This document shows, piece by piece, positions 1-6,954 of a stretch of DNA of 64,000 nucleotides (the stretch's first letter is position 1; every line of letters begins with the position of its first letter). Origin of the DNA: LC029 sp036676475 (lineage in GTDB: Bacteria > Bacillota > Bacilli > Aneurinibacillales > RAOX-1). A model generated the notes under the pieces. It did no database searches. It had not been told where the DNA came from and was given only the letters and a program-made list of their open reading frames with translations. Where the stretch lies: NCBI GenBank assembly GCA_036676475.1, contig JAKFCU010000044.1:1-64000 (forward strand). Direction: 5' to 3'. The translations under genes and the position numbers were made by a program.

Positions 1-1114
1 CCTGTACAGTCACTTCAACGATGTACTCAATTCCTTTTCGTTGAAGATTCATGGCTCCAATCCGATCATCATTCGATTGATAAGAGCAGTTTTTACAGCA
101 GAAAGTATGCTTTTTCTTATTGCGATTCGCTTTGTCCGTATGACCACATTTTGGGCATATTTGAGATGTATATTTTGGATCGACGGCAATCACCTTTGAT
201 CCATGTAACAACGCCTTATATTCAAGCATCTGACGCAACTGATAAAACGCCCAGGATACCGTTTGATAACGATCCTGGATTCTCACTCGTTCGGTTGCCA
301 GACGAACACCAGACAAATCTTCAATAATAAACAAGGTATTTGCTCCATATCGGGTAACGAGTGCCTTACTGACCGTGTGATTCACGTCAGCCTGCCAACG
401 GGTTTCTCGTTGCCCAATCGCTTTTAAGCGTCTGCGAGCAGAAGGGGTTTGTTTTTGTTGAAGTTGTTGTCGAATGTGTTTATAATGTGTCCGCTTATCT
501 TTAATGGCTCTGCCATTAAAAAACAAAGATTTTCCTTGGGAATCATAGGTGGTTGCCACAAAATTGATCCCAAAATCCACTCCCACGACTTGCTTGATAT
601 TCTGTTCCGAAACCGGTTCAATCTCTTTTGTCATCGGTATATGCAGAAAGAATTTTCCATATTTCATAACTAACTTGGCTGTTCCGAATGACCAAGAACC
701 ATCAAAGTATCGTTCCATTCCTTTCTTTTCAAATGATACTTTGACTCGACCTTCCAGTGTGTTAATAGAAAAGAAATCTTTCGTTAGGGAATAGTCACGA
801 TTCCATACCAAGTCGTACTCGGGTTTCTTGAATTGCACCTTTTTCCATTCGTGGCCATTTGATTTCGTTGACTTATAGCGAGCAATTACCGTTTTCATGA
901 CCGATTGCGCCATTTGTGAGCGTAAAGAATATTCATTTCGTAACATTTCATAAGTCATCTTGTGTAGTTTTAGTTGGGCGAGTTCTTTCGTTTGGAACAC
1001 AAGAGAAGATACAAAGTTACACCCCTTTTGATAGGCCCGAACGGTATCTTGAAACAAAGATTGTTGCTCTATCGTAGGGTTGATTTTAATTTTTGCTGTA
1101 ATCGTCATCTCCAT
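1..1114 (-). CDS. tnpB: TnpB-type RNA-guided nuclease/transposase of an IS200/IS605 element, partial at left edge
   Basis: The frame is open from an ATG at 1114 to the window edge, about 371 codons. It has the OrfB/TnpB layout: an N-terminal OrfB_IS605 region, then a split RuvC nuclease. RuvC-I Asp is at about residue 180 (VGVDFGINF), RuvC-II Glu at about 265 (FIIEDLSG) and RuvC-III Asp at about 350 (NDDRIGAMN). A four-cysteine zinc finger begins with CPKCGH at about 320 and ends CCKNC. All three catalytic acids are present, so the protein looks active. The start is supported by an AAAGGTGG ribosome site and an extended -10 box upstream. Family knowledge: TnpB is guided by a reRNA from the element's 3' end and cuts the donor site after TnpA-driven excision. 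The 3' end, and any reRNA, lie outside this window. No tnpA is visible, so this is a solo-tnpB element or tnpA lies further left. Confidence 0.9.
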   Translation of the reverse strand, partial: MEMTITAKIKINPTIEQQSLFQDTVRAYQKGCNFVSSLVFQTKELAQLKLHKMTYEMLRNEYSLRSQMAQSVMKTVIARYKSTKSNGHEWKKVQFKKPEYDLVWNRDYSLTKDFFSINTLEGRVKVSFEKKGMERYFDGSWSFGTAKLVMKYGKFFLHIPMTKEIEPVSEQNIKQVVGVDFGINFVATTYDSQGKSLFFNGRAIKDKRTHYKHIRQQLQQKQTPSARRRLKAIGQRETRWQADVNHTVSKALVTRYGANTLFIIEDLSGVRLATERVRIQDRYQTVSWAFYQLRQMLEYKALLHGSKVIAVDPKYTSQICPKCGHTDKANRNKKKHTFCCKNCSYQSNDDRIGAMNLQRKGIEYIVEVTVQ

Positions 1115-1141
1115 GTTTATCACCACCTTTCACTAAGGAAT

Positions 1142-1152
1142 ATTATACCATA
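1142..1152 (-). promoter_or_regulatory. Extended -10 promoter for tnpB
   Basis: On the minus strand the sequence reads TATGG followed by TATAAT, which is an ideal TRTGn extended -10 for sigma-A. It lies about 30 bases upstream of the tnpB ATG. No good -35 box is seen. It falls inside an 8-bp inverted repeat (1129-1136 with 1157-1164). Confidence 0.55.
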
Positions 1153-1212
1153 ATCTTTAGTGAAGATGTTAATCGTTATGGAGTAGAGCATGGAAGGTTG
1201 GACAACTGAACG

Positions 1213-2160
1213 GACTTATTCCCATCCTTGTCCGAAGCACATTGGGTTGAACAAGTATTCGGATCCACAACAGCGCATAGTGTTCGCATGCAGCAAACTC
1301 CGGCCAGCACCGTGCAACGGATGCATAACGCAGCGGTTCCGTTGGAGAGTGAACGGCTTTCTGAACAAGCATGGAAACAAGCCGAAGAAAGTAACGGCCT
1401 GGTCTTGGATGTGGATAACTTCGCCATTAAGAAAGGTCATAGCTACAATACAGGCATTCATGACCTAAAAGGTGGAACGTTACTCGATATTCTCCCCGGA
1501 AGAAAGCTGGACGATTTACGCTCGTACGCCAAGCAGCATCCGAACTTTCTGCTACTAGCACCTTAAGCGGTGGTGATGGATTTAGCCCAAACCTATCATA
1601 CATGGATTAGCGAATGCTTTCCCATGGCGATCCGAATCGCCGATCGATTTCATGTCCACGGCTATGTCATTGAGGCTTTGCAAGTGGTTCAAAAAAAACG
1701 GTACAAAGCACACTTACTCCCCGAGCTAGATCGCTGCTTAATACACATCATCGTTTGCTAAATCCTCAAGCCGAATCGCTTTCCACTGAAAGCAAGAAAA
1801 AGCTTGATGAATTGCTGGGTTACTCATCGCTCCTTCGTCATGTTTGGGAATGGAAGGAAACCTTTACCACGTGGCATGACTATTCACCGAGTGTTGAAGT
1901 CGCAACGAATGGTTTCAACCGTTGGTGTGAGCAGGGGAACGAATTGACAACGGAGCGATAAAGAGTGCACTGAAAACCATGCGTAATTGGCAGATTGAGA
2001 TCATTAATTATCATCGTTGCCGCCGGACGAATGCTACAGTAGAAGGTCGTCATAACCGAATAAAAGCCTTTCAACGTCGCCACTACTTTATATACGTAAT
2101 CGTGACCGTTATAAGGCCGGAATTCTAGTTGAATGTAATCGCAAGCATCTTTCGGGCTAA
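1213..2160 (+). pseudogene. ISL3-family transposase remnant
   Basis: Pieces of one transposase are spread over shifted frames. From 1228 the frame carries LDVDNFAIKKGHSYNTGIHD, the typical first-Asp region of ISL3 DDE transposases. It is cut by a TAA at 1564-1566 and resumes in the same frame with DLAQTYHTWISECFP and IADRFHVHGYV. A shift near 1755 leads to KKKLDELLGYSSLL. Later frames carry TMRNWQIEIINYHRCRRTNA, then IKAFQRR, then NRDRYKAGILVECN up to a stop at 2160. The N-terminal zinc-ribbon/HTH half is absent, presumably lost when the neighbouring element inserted. At least one stop and two or three frameshifts make it non-functional. Confidence 0.85.
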
Positions 2161-2168
2161 TGATCAAG

Positions 2169-2189
2169 CACTAATTTGGGTGTAGAGCC
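2169..2189 (+). repeat. Probable right terminal inverted repeat of the ISL3 element
   Basis: Read on the minus strand from 2189 this begins GGCTCTACACCCAAATTAG. A GGCTCT start is characteristic of ISL3-family termini, and it sits 9 bp after the end of the transposase remnant. The left repeat is not in the window, so this is inferred from family knowledge alone. Confidence 0.45.
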
Positions 2190-2250
2190 TATTAAGATAG
2201 ATTTTTATTCTTGGGCATAAGGTTTTGTATCTCTAATAATCCTATCACTT

Positions 2251-2282
2251 GACCGGCATGATATTATGTCGGTCTCTTTTTT
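2251..2282 (+). terminator. Rho-independent terminator after the ISL3 remnant
   Basis: A 9-bp stem, GACCGGCAT with ATGTCGGTC (one G-U pair), has a 6-base loop and is followed by TCTTTTTT. The orientation fits plus-strand transcription coming from the IS remnant. Confidence 0.7.
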
Positions 2283-2321
2283 GAGGAGATATGAATTTTC
2301 TCATTGTTCAGATTGTATCAT

Positions 2322-2362
2322 TGTTACATTATGAAACAATGATTATGTTCCATTATGTAACA
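2322..2362 (+). promoter_or_regulatory. Two tandem 17-bp dyads, putative sigma-54 activator binding sites
   Basis: TGTTACATTATGAAACA (2322-2338) and TGTTCCATTATGTAACA (2346-2362) are dyads 24 bp apart centre to centre. They share the TGTT-C ... AACA frame with the 17-bp dyads upstream of the alcohol dehydrogenase and aldehyde oxidoreductase genes. They end about 60 bp upstream of a -24/-12 promoter, a normal distance for enhancer-binding proteins. The assignment as binding sites is inference from symmetry and position. Confidence 0.55.
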
Positions 2363-2422
2363 ATTCCTTTTTTATTGTAATGAAAATCGAGGTTGACATT
2401 AGGATTGACCAATTCTCTGGTT

Positions 2423-2438
2423 TGGCATGGTTGTTGCT
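2423..2438 (+). promoter_or_regulatory. Sigma-54 (-24/-12) promoter reading into a truncated ORF
   Basis: TGGCATGGTTGTTGCT matches the sigma-54 consensus TGGCAC-N5-TTGCW with one mismatch. The invariant GG (2424-2425) and GC (2436-2437) are exactly 10 bp apart. Transcription should start near 2449. The only reading frame behind it is a 22-codon ORF at 2522. Confidence 0.7.
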
Positions 2439-2521
2439 AACTAATACTAATGAAACAAAACTAAATTGCACTAAAATGAACAAAACCAAACAAAAAAACT
2501 AAATCTTCTAGAAGGAGTATT

Positions 2522-2590
2522 ATGATACAAACTTTACAACTTACTTTGGTGTTGAGCCCGATTTTTAGTACAATTAAAAAGCATAAATGA
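2522..2590 (+). CDS. 22-codon ORF, probable remnant of a sigma-54-controlled gene
   Basis: A strong ribosome site, AGAAGGAG, precedes the ATG at 2522. The frame encodes 22 residues beginning MIQTLQLTLVLSPIF and stops at TGA 2588-2590. It resembles no family I recognise and is short for a metabolic enzyme. With a good sigma-54 promoter and two upstream dyads in front, the simplest reading is the 5' end of a gene whose remainder was deleted or replaced. The sequence from about 2549 (TGTTGAGCCCGATTTTT) onward may be foreign, for example an insertion-sequence end. A genuine small peptide or leader cannot be excluded. Nothing else coding is seen from here to 3088. Confidence 0.4.
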   Translation: MIQTLQLTLVLSPIFSTIKKHK

Positions 2591-2704
2591 TGACAAAATT
2601 TATAATGTATTATAATGGTCATTTTAGTAAAAACACGACACCATCTGTTCTACTCCAGAACACCTCGATGTTTAATGTTGGATCAACCAAAATTTAGTTA
2701 GGTT

Positions 2705-2735
2705 AAAAAAAAGACCAACATCAAAGATGTCGGTT
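2705..2735 (-). terminator. Rho-independent terminator, minus strand
   Basis: On the minus strand an 8-bp stem, CCGACATC with GATGTTGG and a 3-base loop, is followed by TCTTTTTTTT. It is a strong terminator. It is the second one downstream of the aldehyde oxidoreductase gene, or it insulates the truncated locus to its left. Confidence 0.75.
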
Positions 2736-2952
2736 AGCAATAATAGGATAAAACGGAGTGGTGAATATCCAATAGGGATACATCCTATTACTATGCAATT
2801 TCTATGCCGTTAACTTAAATTAATCCACACACTCTTTATTAAGGTATAATTTTTCAAGAGCACAGCTTCCCATTTCTCTTCGTTTAAATCCTCCAAAAGG
2901 AGAAGAGGCATCAAAAACATTGTAACAGCTCACCCAAACCGTTCCTGTACAG

Positions 2953-2984
2953 AAAAAAATCCCGACTAATTATTCTCAGTCAGG
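2953..2984 (-). terminator. Terminator of the aldehyde oxidoreductase transcript
   Basis: On the minus strand CCTGACT pairs with AGTCGGG (one G-U pair) around a 10-base loop and is followed by ATTTTTTT. It lies about 105 bp after the stop codon of the aldehyde:ferredoxin oxidoreductase gene. Confidence 0.75.
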
Positions 2985-3088
2985 AAATGAAAGGGTTTTT
3001 GGAGTTCACTACAACCACGTTTCACAAAAGGAATGCCATGGAGAGTAACTACTCATTTTTATATGCAAAGACCATACCAACAGCAAAT

Positions 3089-4897
3089 TTAAATAATTTC
3101 AAGTTCTTTTAATTTTTCATTCGGTACAACGCCGTCTTTCCAACCACGAGCAGTGTAGTATTCATCCAGCATGATATCCATGCGGCTCACATGTCCAGCA
3201 CTGTTTCCGGTTCCTGGTTCTTCGGTAAAGCGCTTAGGCAGATAATCGTCCTCACGCTTGTTGAAGCCTGCAAGGTTGTTATAATAGCGTTCTAGATTGT
3301 AGATTCTTTCCCCGATCTTTAGGACGTCATCAGCAGTAATGGAAATGCCTGTCATCGCTGCATATTGAGCCGCATAATTTTCTGGGGTTTCCGAGAAATT
3401 AGAGAATTTACATACATCCATCGAATCGGTAAAGCTGAAGATATCCTGGAAAACCTTCAACAAGGCTCCTTTTCCTTCTGGCTGCAAACGGTCGGTAGCT
3501 ACTGGAATCCCAGCAATTTCACTGGCAACAGTGTATCCGCGAAGGTGACAAGCTCCACGGTTGCTGGTCGCATAGCCAAGACCGATTCCTTGAATTCCTC
3601 GTGGGTCATAGGCTGGAATTCCCTGCCCTTTGACCGCCATGGCCAAGGAAGGATCGCCAAACTCAGTAGCAGTAGGTACCGGGCCTTCTGCCAGAATGTT
3701 ACCAATGCCCTTGCGGAATACAATATCATCGATTAATTCGATCATGCGATCGGCATCGCCCCAGTCCAATTTCTCATCGATGAGCCCACGCTCGTAAGCT
3801 TCCATAGTAATGGAAAAGGCATGTCCCAACTCTATTGTGTCAAGACCATATTCGTTACACTTATCAATCATGAAGGCAATAGGAGCTGCATCTCCCAATC
3901 CACAGTTGGATCCAAGCGCCCAGGCCGATTCAAACTCAAAGCTTTCGGTTCTCGTCTTATACTTACCTTCTTTTACTTCAACTTCTTTTTTACAAGCTAC
4001 TGGGCAAGCATGACAAGCATTGTCGGCAACCAAAAAATTGGCATTGACTGTCTCACCGCTGAACCCTTCCGCTTCATCAAAATGGGTATATTTGGAGTTC
4101 TTGGTCGGTAACGCTCCCACTTCATTTATAATGGAAGTTAACACGTTGGTACCATATACCGATAAACCACCTTTTTTAGGGGCCGTTAAACCGCCTTCCA
4201 TAATTGCCTTCAATCCTTGTTGATTGGCCTTCTTATATTCGTCATCCTGCTTAGGGGCAGGCATGTTTCCTTTTTGCGCGGCTTTAATGACAATCGCCTT
4301 TAAATTCTTGTATCCCCCAACAGCACCTGTACCCCCACGACCGGCAGCACGGTCATGTTCATTGAGCCATCCCGAGAACTTGACCTGGTTTTCCCCCGCC
4401 TGACCGATGGTTATCACACTCAAGTCTTGTTCGCCATAGCGCTCTTTGACCAGCTTGACAGTTTCCCTTACGCCTTTTCCCCATAGATCAGCGGCATCAC
4501 GAAGTTCTGCCTGGCCATTCTCGACATAAAGGTAGACAGGATGGTTGCTCTTTCCGGAGAATATAATATTGTCAATTCCAGACCATTTCAATCTTGCCGC
4601 AGCCCAACCGCCCATGTGGGAGTCAGTTACTGTGCCGGTCAAAGGTGATTTGGTAACAAAGCAAACCCTTCCGCTCATTGGAGAACGTGAACCGGTGATC
4701 GGACCTGTCATAAGACAAAGGATATTTTCTTCTGATAACGGCTCCACTTCCGGACCATTGTCTAACACATACTTAACCCCGAGCCCGCGTCCTCCAACAT
4801 ATTTGCGCGCCAACTCTTCGTTTATTTCACGGTAATCAATCGAACCTTCGGATAAATTAACAAGAATCTCTTTGTTTTTATATCCTCCCAAATCCAT
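3089..4897 (-). CDS. aor: Aldehyde:ferredoxin oxidoreductase (tungsten-pterin enzyme)
   Basis: This 602-residue protein is the usual length for the AOR family and collinear with it. Family knowledge: these enzymes interconvert aldehydes and carboxylic acids with ferredoxin, using a tungsten bis-pterin and one [4Fe-4S] cluster. The N-terminal AFOR_N domain spans about residues 5-205. The cluster ligands are visible as CHACPVAC (C295, C298, C302) plus a distal Cys near 496 (MDVCKFSNF). A GGGGAGG ribosome site sits 7 bases before the ATG. Upstream is a sigma-54-type promoter (4993-5008) and a dyad (5051-5067) resembling that of the alcohol dehydrogenase gene at 5.5 kb, so the two enzymes are probably co-induced. 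Together they would take alcohol to aldehyde to acid. Substrate is unknown, as is direction: acid reduction is possible if reduced ferredoxin is plentiful. Cofactor genes are not in the window. Confidence 0.93.
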   Translation of the reverse strand: MDLGGYKNKEILVNLSEGSIDYREINEELARKYVGGRGLGVKYVLDNGPEVEPLSEENILCLMTGPITGSRSPMSGRVCFVTKSPLTGTVTDSHMGGWAAARLKWSGIDNIIFSGKSNHPVYLYVENGQAELRDAADLWGKGVRETVKLVKERYGEQDLSVITIGQAGENQVKFSGWLNEHDRAAGRGGTGAVGGYKNLKAIVIKAAQKGNMPAPKQDDEYKKANQQGLKAIMEGGLTAPKKGGLSVYGTNVLTSIINEVGALPTKNSKYTHFDEAEGFSGETVNANFLVADNACHACPVACKKEVEVKEGKYKTRTESFEFESAWALGSNCGLGDAAPIAFMIDKCNEYGLDTIELGHAFSITMEAYERGLIDEKLDWGDADRMIELIDDIVFRKGIGNILAEGPVPTATEFGDPSLAMAVKGQGIPAYDPRGIQGIGLGYATSNRGACHLRGYTVASEIAGIPVATDRLQPEGKGALLKVFQDIFSFTDSMDVCKFSNFSETPENYAAQYAAMTGISITADDVLKIGERIYNLERYYNNLAGFNKREDDYLPKRFTEEPGTGNSAGHVSRMDIMLDEYYTARGWKDGVVPNEKLKELEII

Positions 4898-4992
4898 GGC
4901 TTGGCCTCCCCAATATTATAAATTTATTTATAAATAATTATATAATTAAAATGCTTATTAGTAATTATATAATTAAATATGCAAAAATGATA

Positions 4993-5008
4993 TGCAAAAA
5001 TAATACCA
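4993..5008 (-). promoter_or_regulatory. Sigma-54 (-24/-12) promoter of the aldehyde oxidoreductase gene
   Basis: On the minus strand TGGTATTATTTTTGCA keeps the invariant GG and GC with exactly 10 bp between them and the TTGCA -12 box. It lacks the CAC of the best -24 boxes, so it is weaker than the alcohol dehydrogenase promoter. It lies about 95 bp before the ATG and about 43 bp downstream of a TGTTCC dyad. Confidence 0.6.
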
Positions 5009-5050
5009 ATTTAAAATCTAGCCTATTTCGAATGGACAAAAAACTTCTAC

Positions 5051-5067
5051 TGTTCCAAAATAGGACT
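5051..5067. promoter_or_regulatory. 17-bp dyad, putative activator site upstream of the aldehyde oxidoreductase
   Basis: TGTTCCAAAATAGGACT shares its first 13 bases, TGTTCCAAAATAG, with the dyad at 6800-6816 upstream of the alcohol dehydrogenase. Such identity between two intergenic regions is unlikely by chance and points to one regulator. The right half-site is imperfect. Additional GGACA-like half-sites lie nearby (about 5033-5037). Confidence 0.6.
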
Positions 5068-5111
5068 ATTCTAGGGTCCAAATTGGCGCAGCAGAAGCCT
5101 TTTCCATTCAA

Positions 5112-5360
5112 TCAGGCCCTTTTCTGAACCTGATTTTCTAGCTGAAACAAAAGACCCTTGCCTTCTTTGAGATCCAGTAAACCCAATCGAATCAAAAAGT
5201 CTACAACACAGGATAACCCGAATAGTTGCGTGTCCATAATTTCTTCATAGCGAGAGGACTGCTGGTTCTTTAATTCATTCATTTGGTAATCCATCAGATC
5301 AAACAATTTATTAATGTCTTGATCCAACAGCTCAATCACATTTTCTTGCAAATCGTTCAT
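5112..5360 (-). CDS. Small protein of unknown function between aor and the alcohol dehydrogenase gene
   Basis: This frame encodes 82 residues from the ATG at 5360 (MNDLQENV...). An ATG three codons further upstream would sit inside the GAAGGA ribosome site, so the internal start is preferred. The protein is acidic and Leu/Gln-rich, probably all helical, with no cysteines suggesting a metal site and no membrane segment. It follows the alcohol dehydrogenase terminator and precedes the aor control region, in the same orientation. I do not recognise the family. Its location suggests a role with the alcohol/aldehyde module, but that is only context. Confidence 0.6.
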   Translation of the reverse strand: MNDLQENVIELLDQDINKLFDLMDYQMNELKNQQSSRYEEIMDTQLFGLSCVVDFLIRLGLLDLKEGKGLLFQLENQVQKRA

Positions 5361-5412
5361 TTTCCTCATTCCTTCATCACCCGAATGCTATGAAATTCAT
5401 GTCAAGCATCCT

Positions 5413-5447
5413 AAAAAAAAAGGGAGTCCTCATGAGGACGACTCCCT
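5413..5447 (-). terminator. Terminator of the alcohol dehydrogenase gene
   Basis: On the minus strand GGGAGTCGTCCTCAT pairs with its complement (GAGGACTCCC side, small bulge) and is followed by a run of nine T. It lies 45-80 bp after the alcohol dehydrogenase stop codon. Confidence 0.85.
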
Positions 5448-5491
5448 CTTTCTTTGTTGGTTAATCAAATTTGAAAATGTTCAATTTTGAA

Positions 5492-6643
5492 TTATAGAGC
5501 TGCACGAATCATCGCTTGAACTTCATCAAGAGTTGCTTTTCTTGGGTTTGTGAAAGAGCAAGCATCTTTCATAGCATTTTCTGCAAGTACAGGAATATCC
5601 TCTTCTTTAACTCCCAATTGAGCAAAACCAGTTGGAATATTAACATCTTGAGATAATCTAACAATAGCTGCCAATGCTTTTTCACCAGCTTCTAGAGCTG
5701 ATAATCCGCTTACATCTTCACCTAAAGCGACTGCGATGTCCGCAAATTTTTCTGCCTTAGCCATCAGGTTGAACTTCTCTACAACTGGAAGCAAAATTGC
5801 GTTACATACGCCATGTGGCAAGTTGTACATTCCACCCAATTGGTGAGCAATAGCATGGACATATCCTAAAGAAGCATTGTTGAATGCCATACCAGCAAGA
5901 AGCTGAGCATAAGTCATTCCTTCACGAGCTCCGATGTCTTCTCCGTTAGCTACGGCAGCACGTAAGGATTTGCTGACCAAACGAATTGCTTGAAGAGCCA
6001 AAGCATCCGTAATTGGAGTAGCAGCAGTAGAAACATAAGCCTCAACAGCATGAGTAAGGGCATCCATACCTGTAGCTGCAGTCAATCCAGCTGGTTTCTT
6101 CACAGTCATTTCAGGGTCATTAATGGAAATTGCAGGAGTTACATGCTTATCAACGATCGCCATTTTCACATGACGTCTAGTATCAGTGATAATGCAGAAA
6201 CGGGTGATTTCACTTGCCGTACCAGATGTGGTGTTAACAGAAACGATAGGAACAGCCGGTTTAGCGGAGACATCTACGCCTTCATAATCATAAATGGTCC
6301 CGCCGTTAGCTGCAACGATTGCAATCCCTTTTGCACAGTCGTGAGAACTTCCTCCACCAAGGGAAACGATTACATCACATCCATTGCTATTAAACGCAGC
6401 CAAACCTGCTTCAACGTTCTTATCAGTTGGGTTTGGTTCAGCTCCTGGGAAAATTTCAACTTCTACGCCAGCTTCGCGAATATAGCCAGCGATCATGTCA
6501 GCAACACCAAATTTAAATAGACCTGCATCCGTTACAATTAACGCTTTGGTCTTATTCAACGACTTAATTCTTGTTCCTACTTCCTTAGCAGCACCTACAC
6601 CCATTAAGTTAACTGTTGGCATGAAAAATCCGTATACTGACAT
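5492..6643 (-). CDS. Iron-containing (group III) alcohol dehydrogenase
   Basis: The 383-residue protein is full length for the Fe-ADH family, NAD(P)-dependent enzymes interconverting alcohols and aldehydes. The nucleotide-binding loop GGGSSHDCAKG lies near residue 97. Metal ligands are in GMDALTHAVEAY and in the HAIAHQLGG ... LPHG segment, giving the expected Asp and three His. Start choice: the frame stays open for 25 further codons to 6718, but that extension contains a perfect sigma-54 promoter. The ATG at 6643 (MSVYGFF) has a GGGAGG ribosome site at the right distance. Downstream is a strong terminator; upstream, divergent, is a sigma-54 activator gene. The likely role is alcohol oxidation, or aldehyde reduction, paired with the aldehyde oxidoreductase. 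Substrate range cannot be read from sequence. Confidence 0.93.
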   Translation of the reverse strand: MSVYGFFMPTVNLMGVGAAKEVGTRIKSLNKTKALIVTDAGLFKFGVADMIAGYIREAGVEVEIFPGAEPNPTDKNVEAGLAAFNSNGCDVIVSLGGGSSHDCAKGIAIVAANGGTIYDYEGVDVSAKPAVPIVSVNTTSGTASEITRFCIITDTRRHVKMAIVDKHVTPAISINDPEMTVKKPAGLTAATGMDALTHAVEAYVSTAATPITDALALQAIRLVSKSLRAAVANGEDIGAREGMTYAQLLAGMAFNNASLGYVHAIAHQLGGMYNLPHGVCNAILLPVVEKFNLMAKAEKFADIAVALGEDVSGLSALEAGEKALAAIVRLSQDVNIPTGFAQLGVKEEDIPVLAENAMKDACSFTNPRKATLDEVQAMIRAAL

Positions 6644-6697
6644 TGTAATTCCTCCCATTATCTGTTTTTGTTGTAACTGCTTACAATAATTCTTTAT

Positions 6698-6713
6698 TGC
6701 AAGACCCGTGCCA
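6698..6713 (-). promoter_or_regulatory. Consensus sigma-54 promoter of the alcohol dehydrogenase gene
   Basis: On the minus strand TGGCACGGGTCTTGCA matches the sigma-54 consensus TGGCACG-N4-TTGCA at every defined position, with GG and GC 10 bp apart. Predicted transcription start is near 6686, leaving a 5' UTR of about 43 bases before the ATG at 6643. Confidence 0.9.
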
Positions 6714-6797
6714 AACATTCACTTTTCGATTTTTGTTGAACTTTTGTCTTTTTTAGAAATATGAATCGTCCCAACTGTATCAAAATCGATCACAATC

Positions 6798-6835
6798 ACT
6801 GTTCCAAAATAGAACAGTTGTCTCGTATTGGAACT
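6798..6835. promoter_or_regulatory. Tandem dyads, putative binding sites of the divergent sigma-54 activator
   Basis: ACTGTTCCAAAATAGAACAGT (6798-6818) has perfect 7-bp arms. A second, weaker copy in the same 17-bp register is TGTCTCGTATTGGAACT (6819-6835), 19 bp further on. They lie about 90 bp upstream of the alcohol dehydrogenase -24 box and in front of the activator gene, so they may serve both activation and autoregulation. That they bind the adjacent regulator is inference. Confidence 0.65.
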
Positions 6836-6954
6836 CGACAAATTTCTGTCAATATTATGTCCCGAAAGATACTACTGCACTCTAACTATTTTTGTTATAA
6901 TAATATGAAGTATATTATTTTCGGAATGTTATGCTAATGGGAGGTGTTGTACAT

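Larger units (their letters stand above)
1..1164 (-). mobile_element. IS200/IS605-group insertion sequence (partial)
   Basis: The element comprises tnpB and a subterminal hairpin formed by TTCACTAA (1129-1136) and TTAGTGAA (1157-1164) with a 20-base loop. IS200/IS605 elements have subterminal hairpins instead of terminal inverted repeats, so this is probably the tnpB-proximal end. Immediately to the right lies a decayed ISL3 transposase whose N-terminal half is missing, consistent with insertion into an older element. The exact boundary and the target tetranucleotide cannot be fixed from one end. Confidence 0.6.

Noticed and set aside
2394..2420. Sigma-A promoter beginning TTGACA upstream of the truncated ORF
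   Set aside because: No -10 box at 16-18 bp; the sigma-54 site overlaps the place where it would be.
3365..3736. 123-codon plus-strand ORF inside the aldehyde oxidoreductase gene, and similar antisense frames elsewhere
   Set aside because: They are shadows of strongly coding frames on the other strand, without ribosome sites.
6644..6718. 25-codon N-terminal extension of the alcohol dehydrogenase
   Set aside because: It would include the perfect sigma-54 promoter at 6698-6713 upstream of the predicted transcription start, and the downstream ATG has a proper ribosome site and matches the family N terminus.
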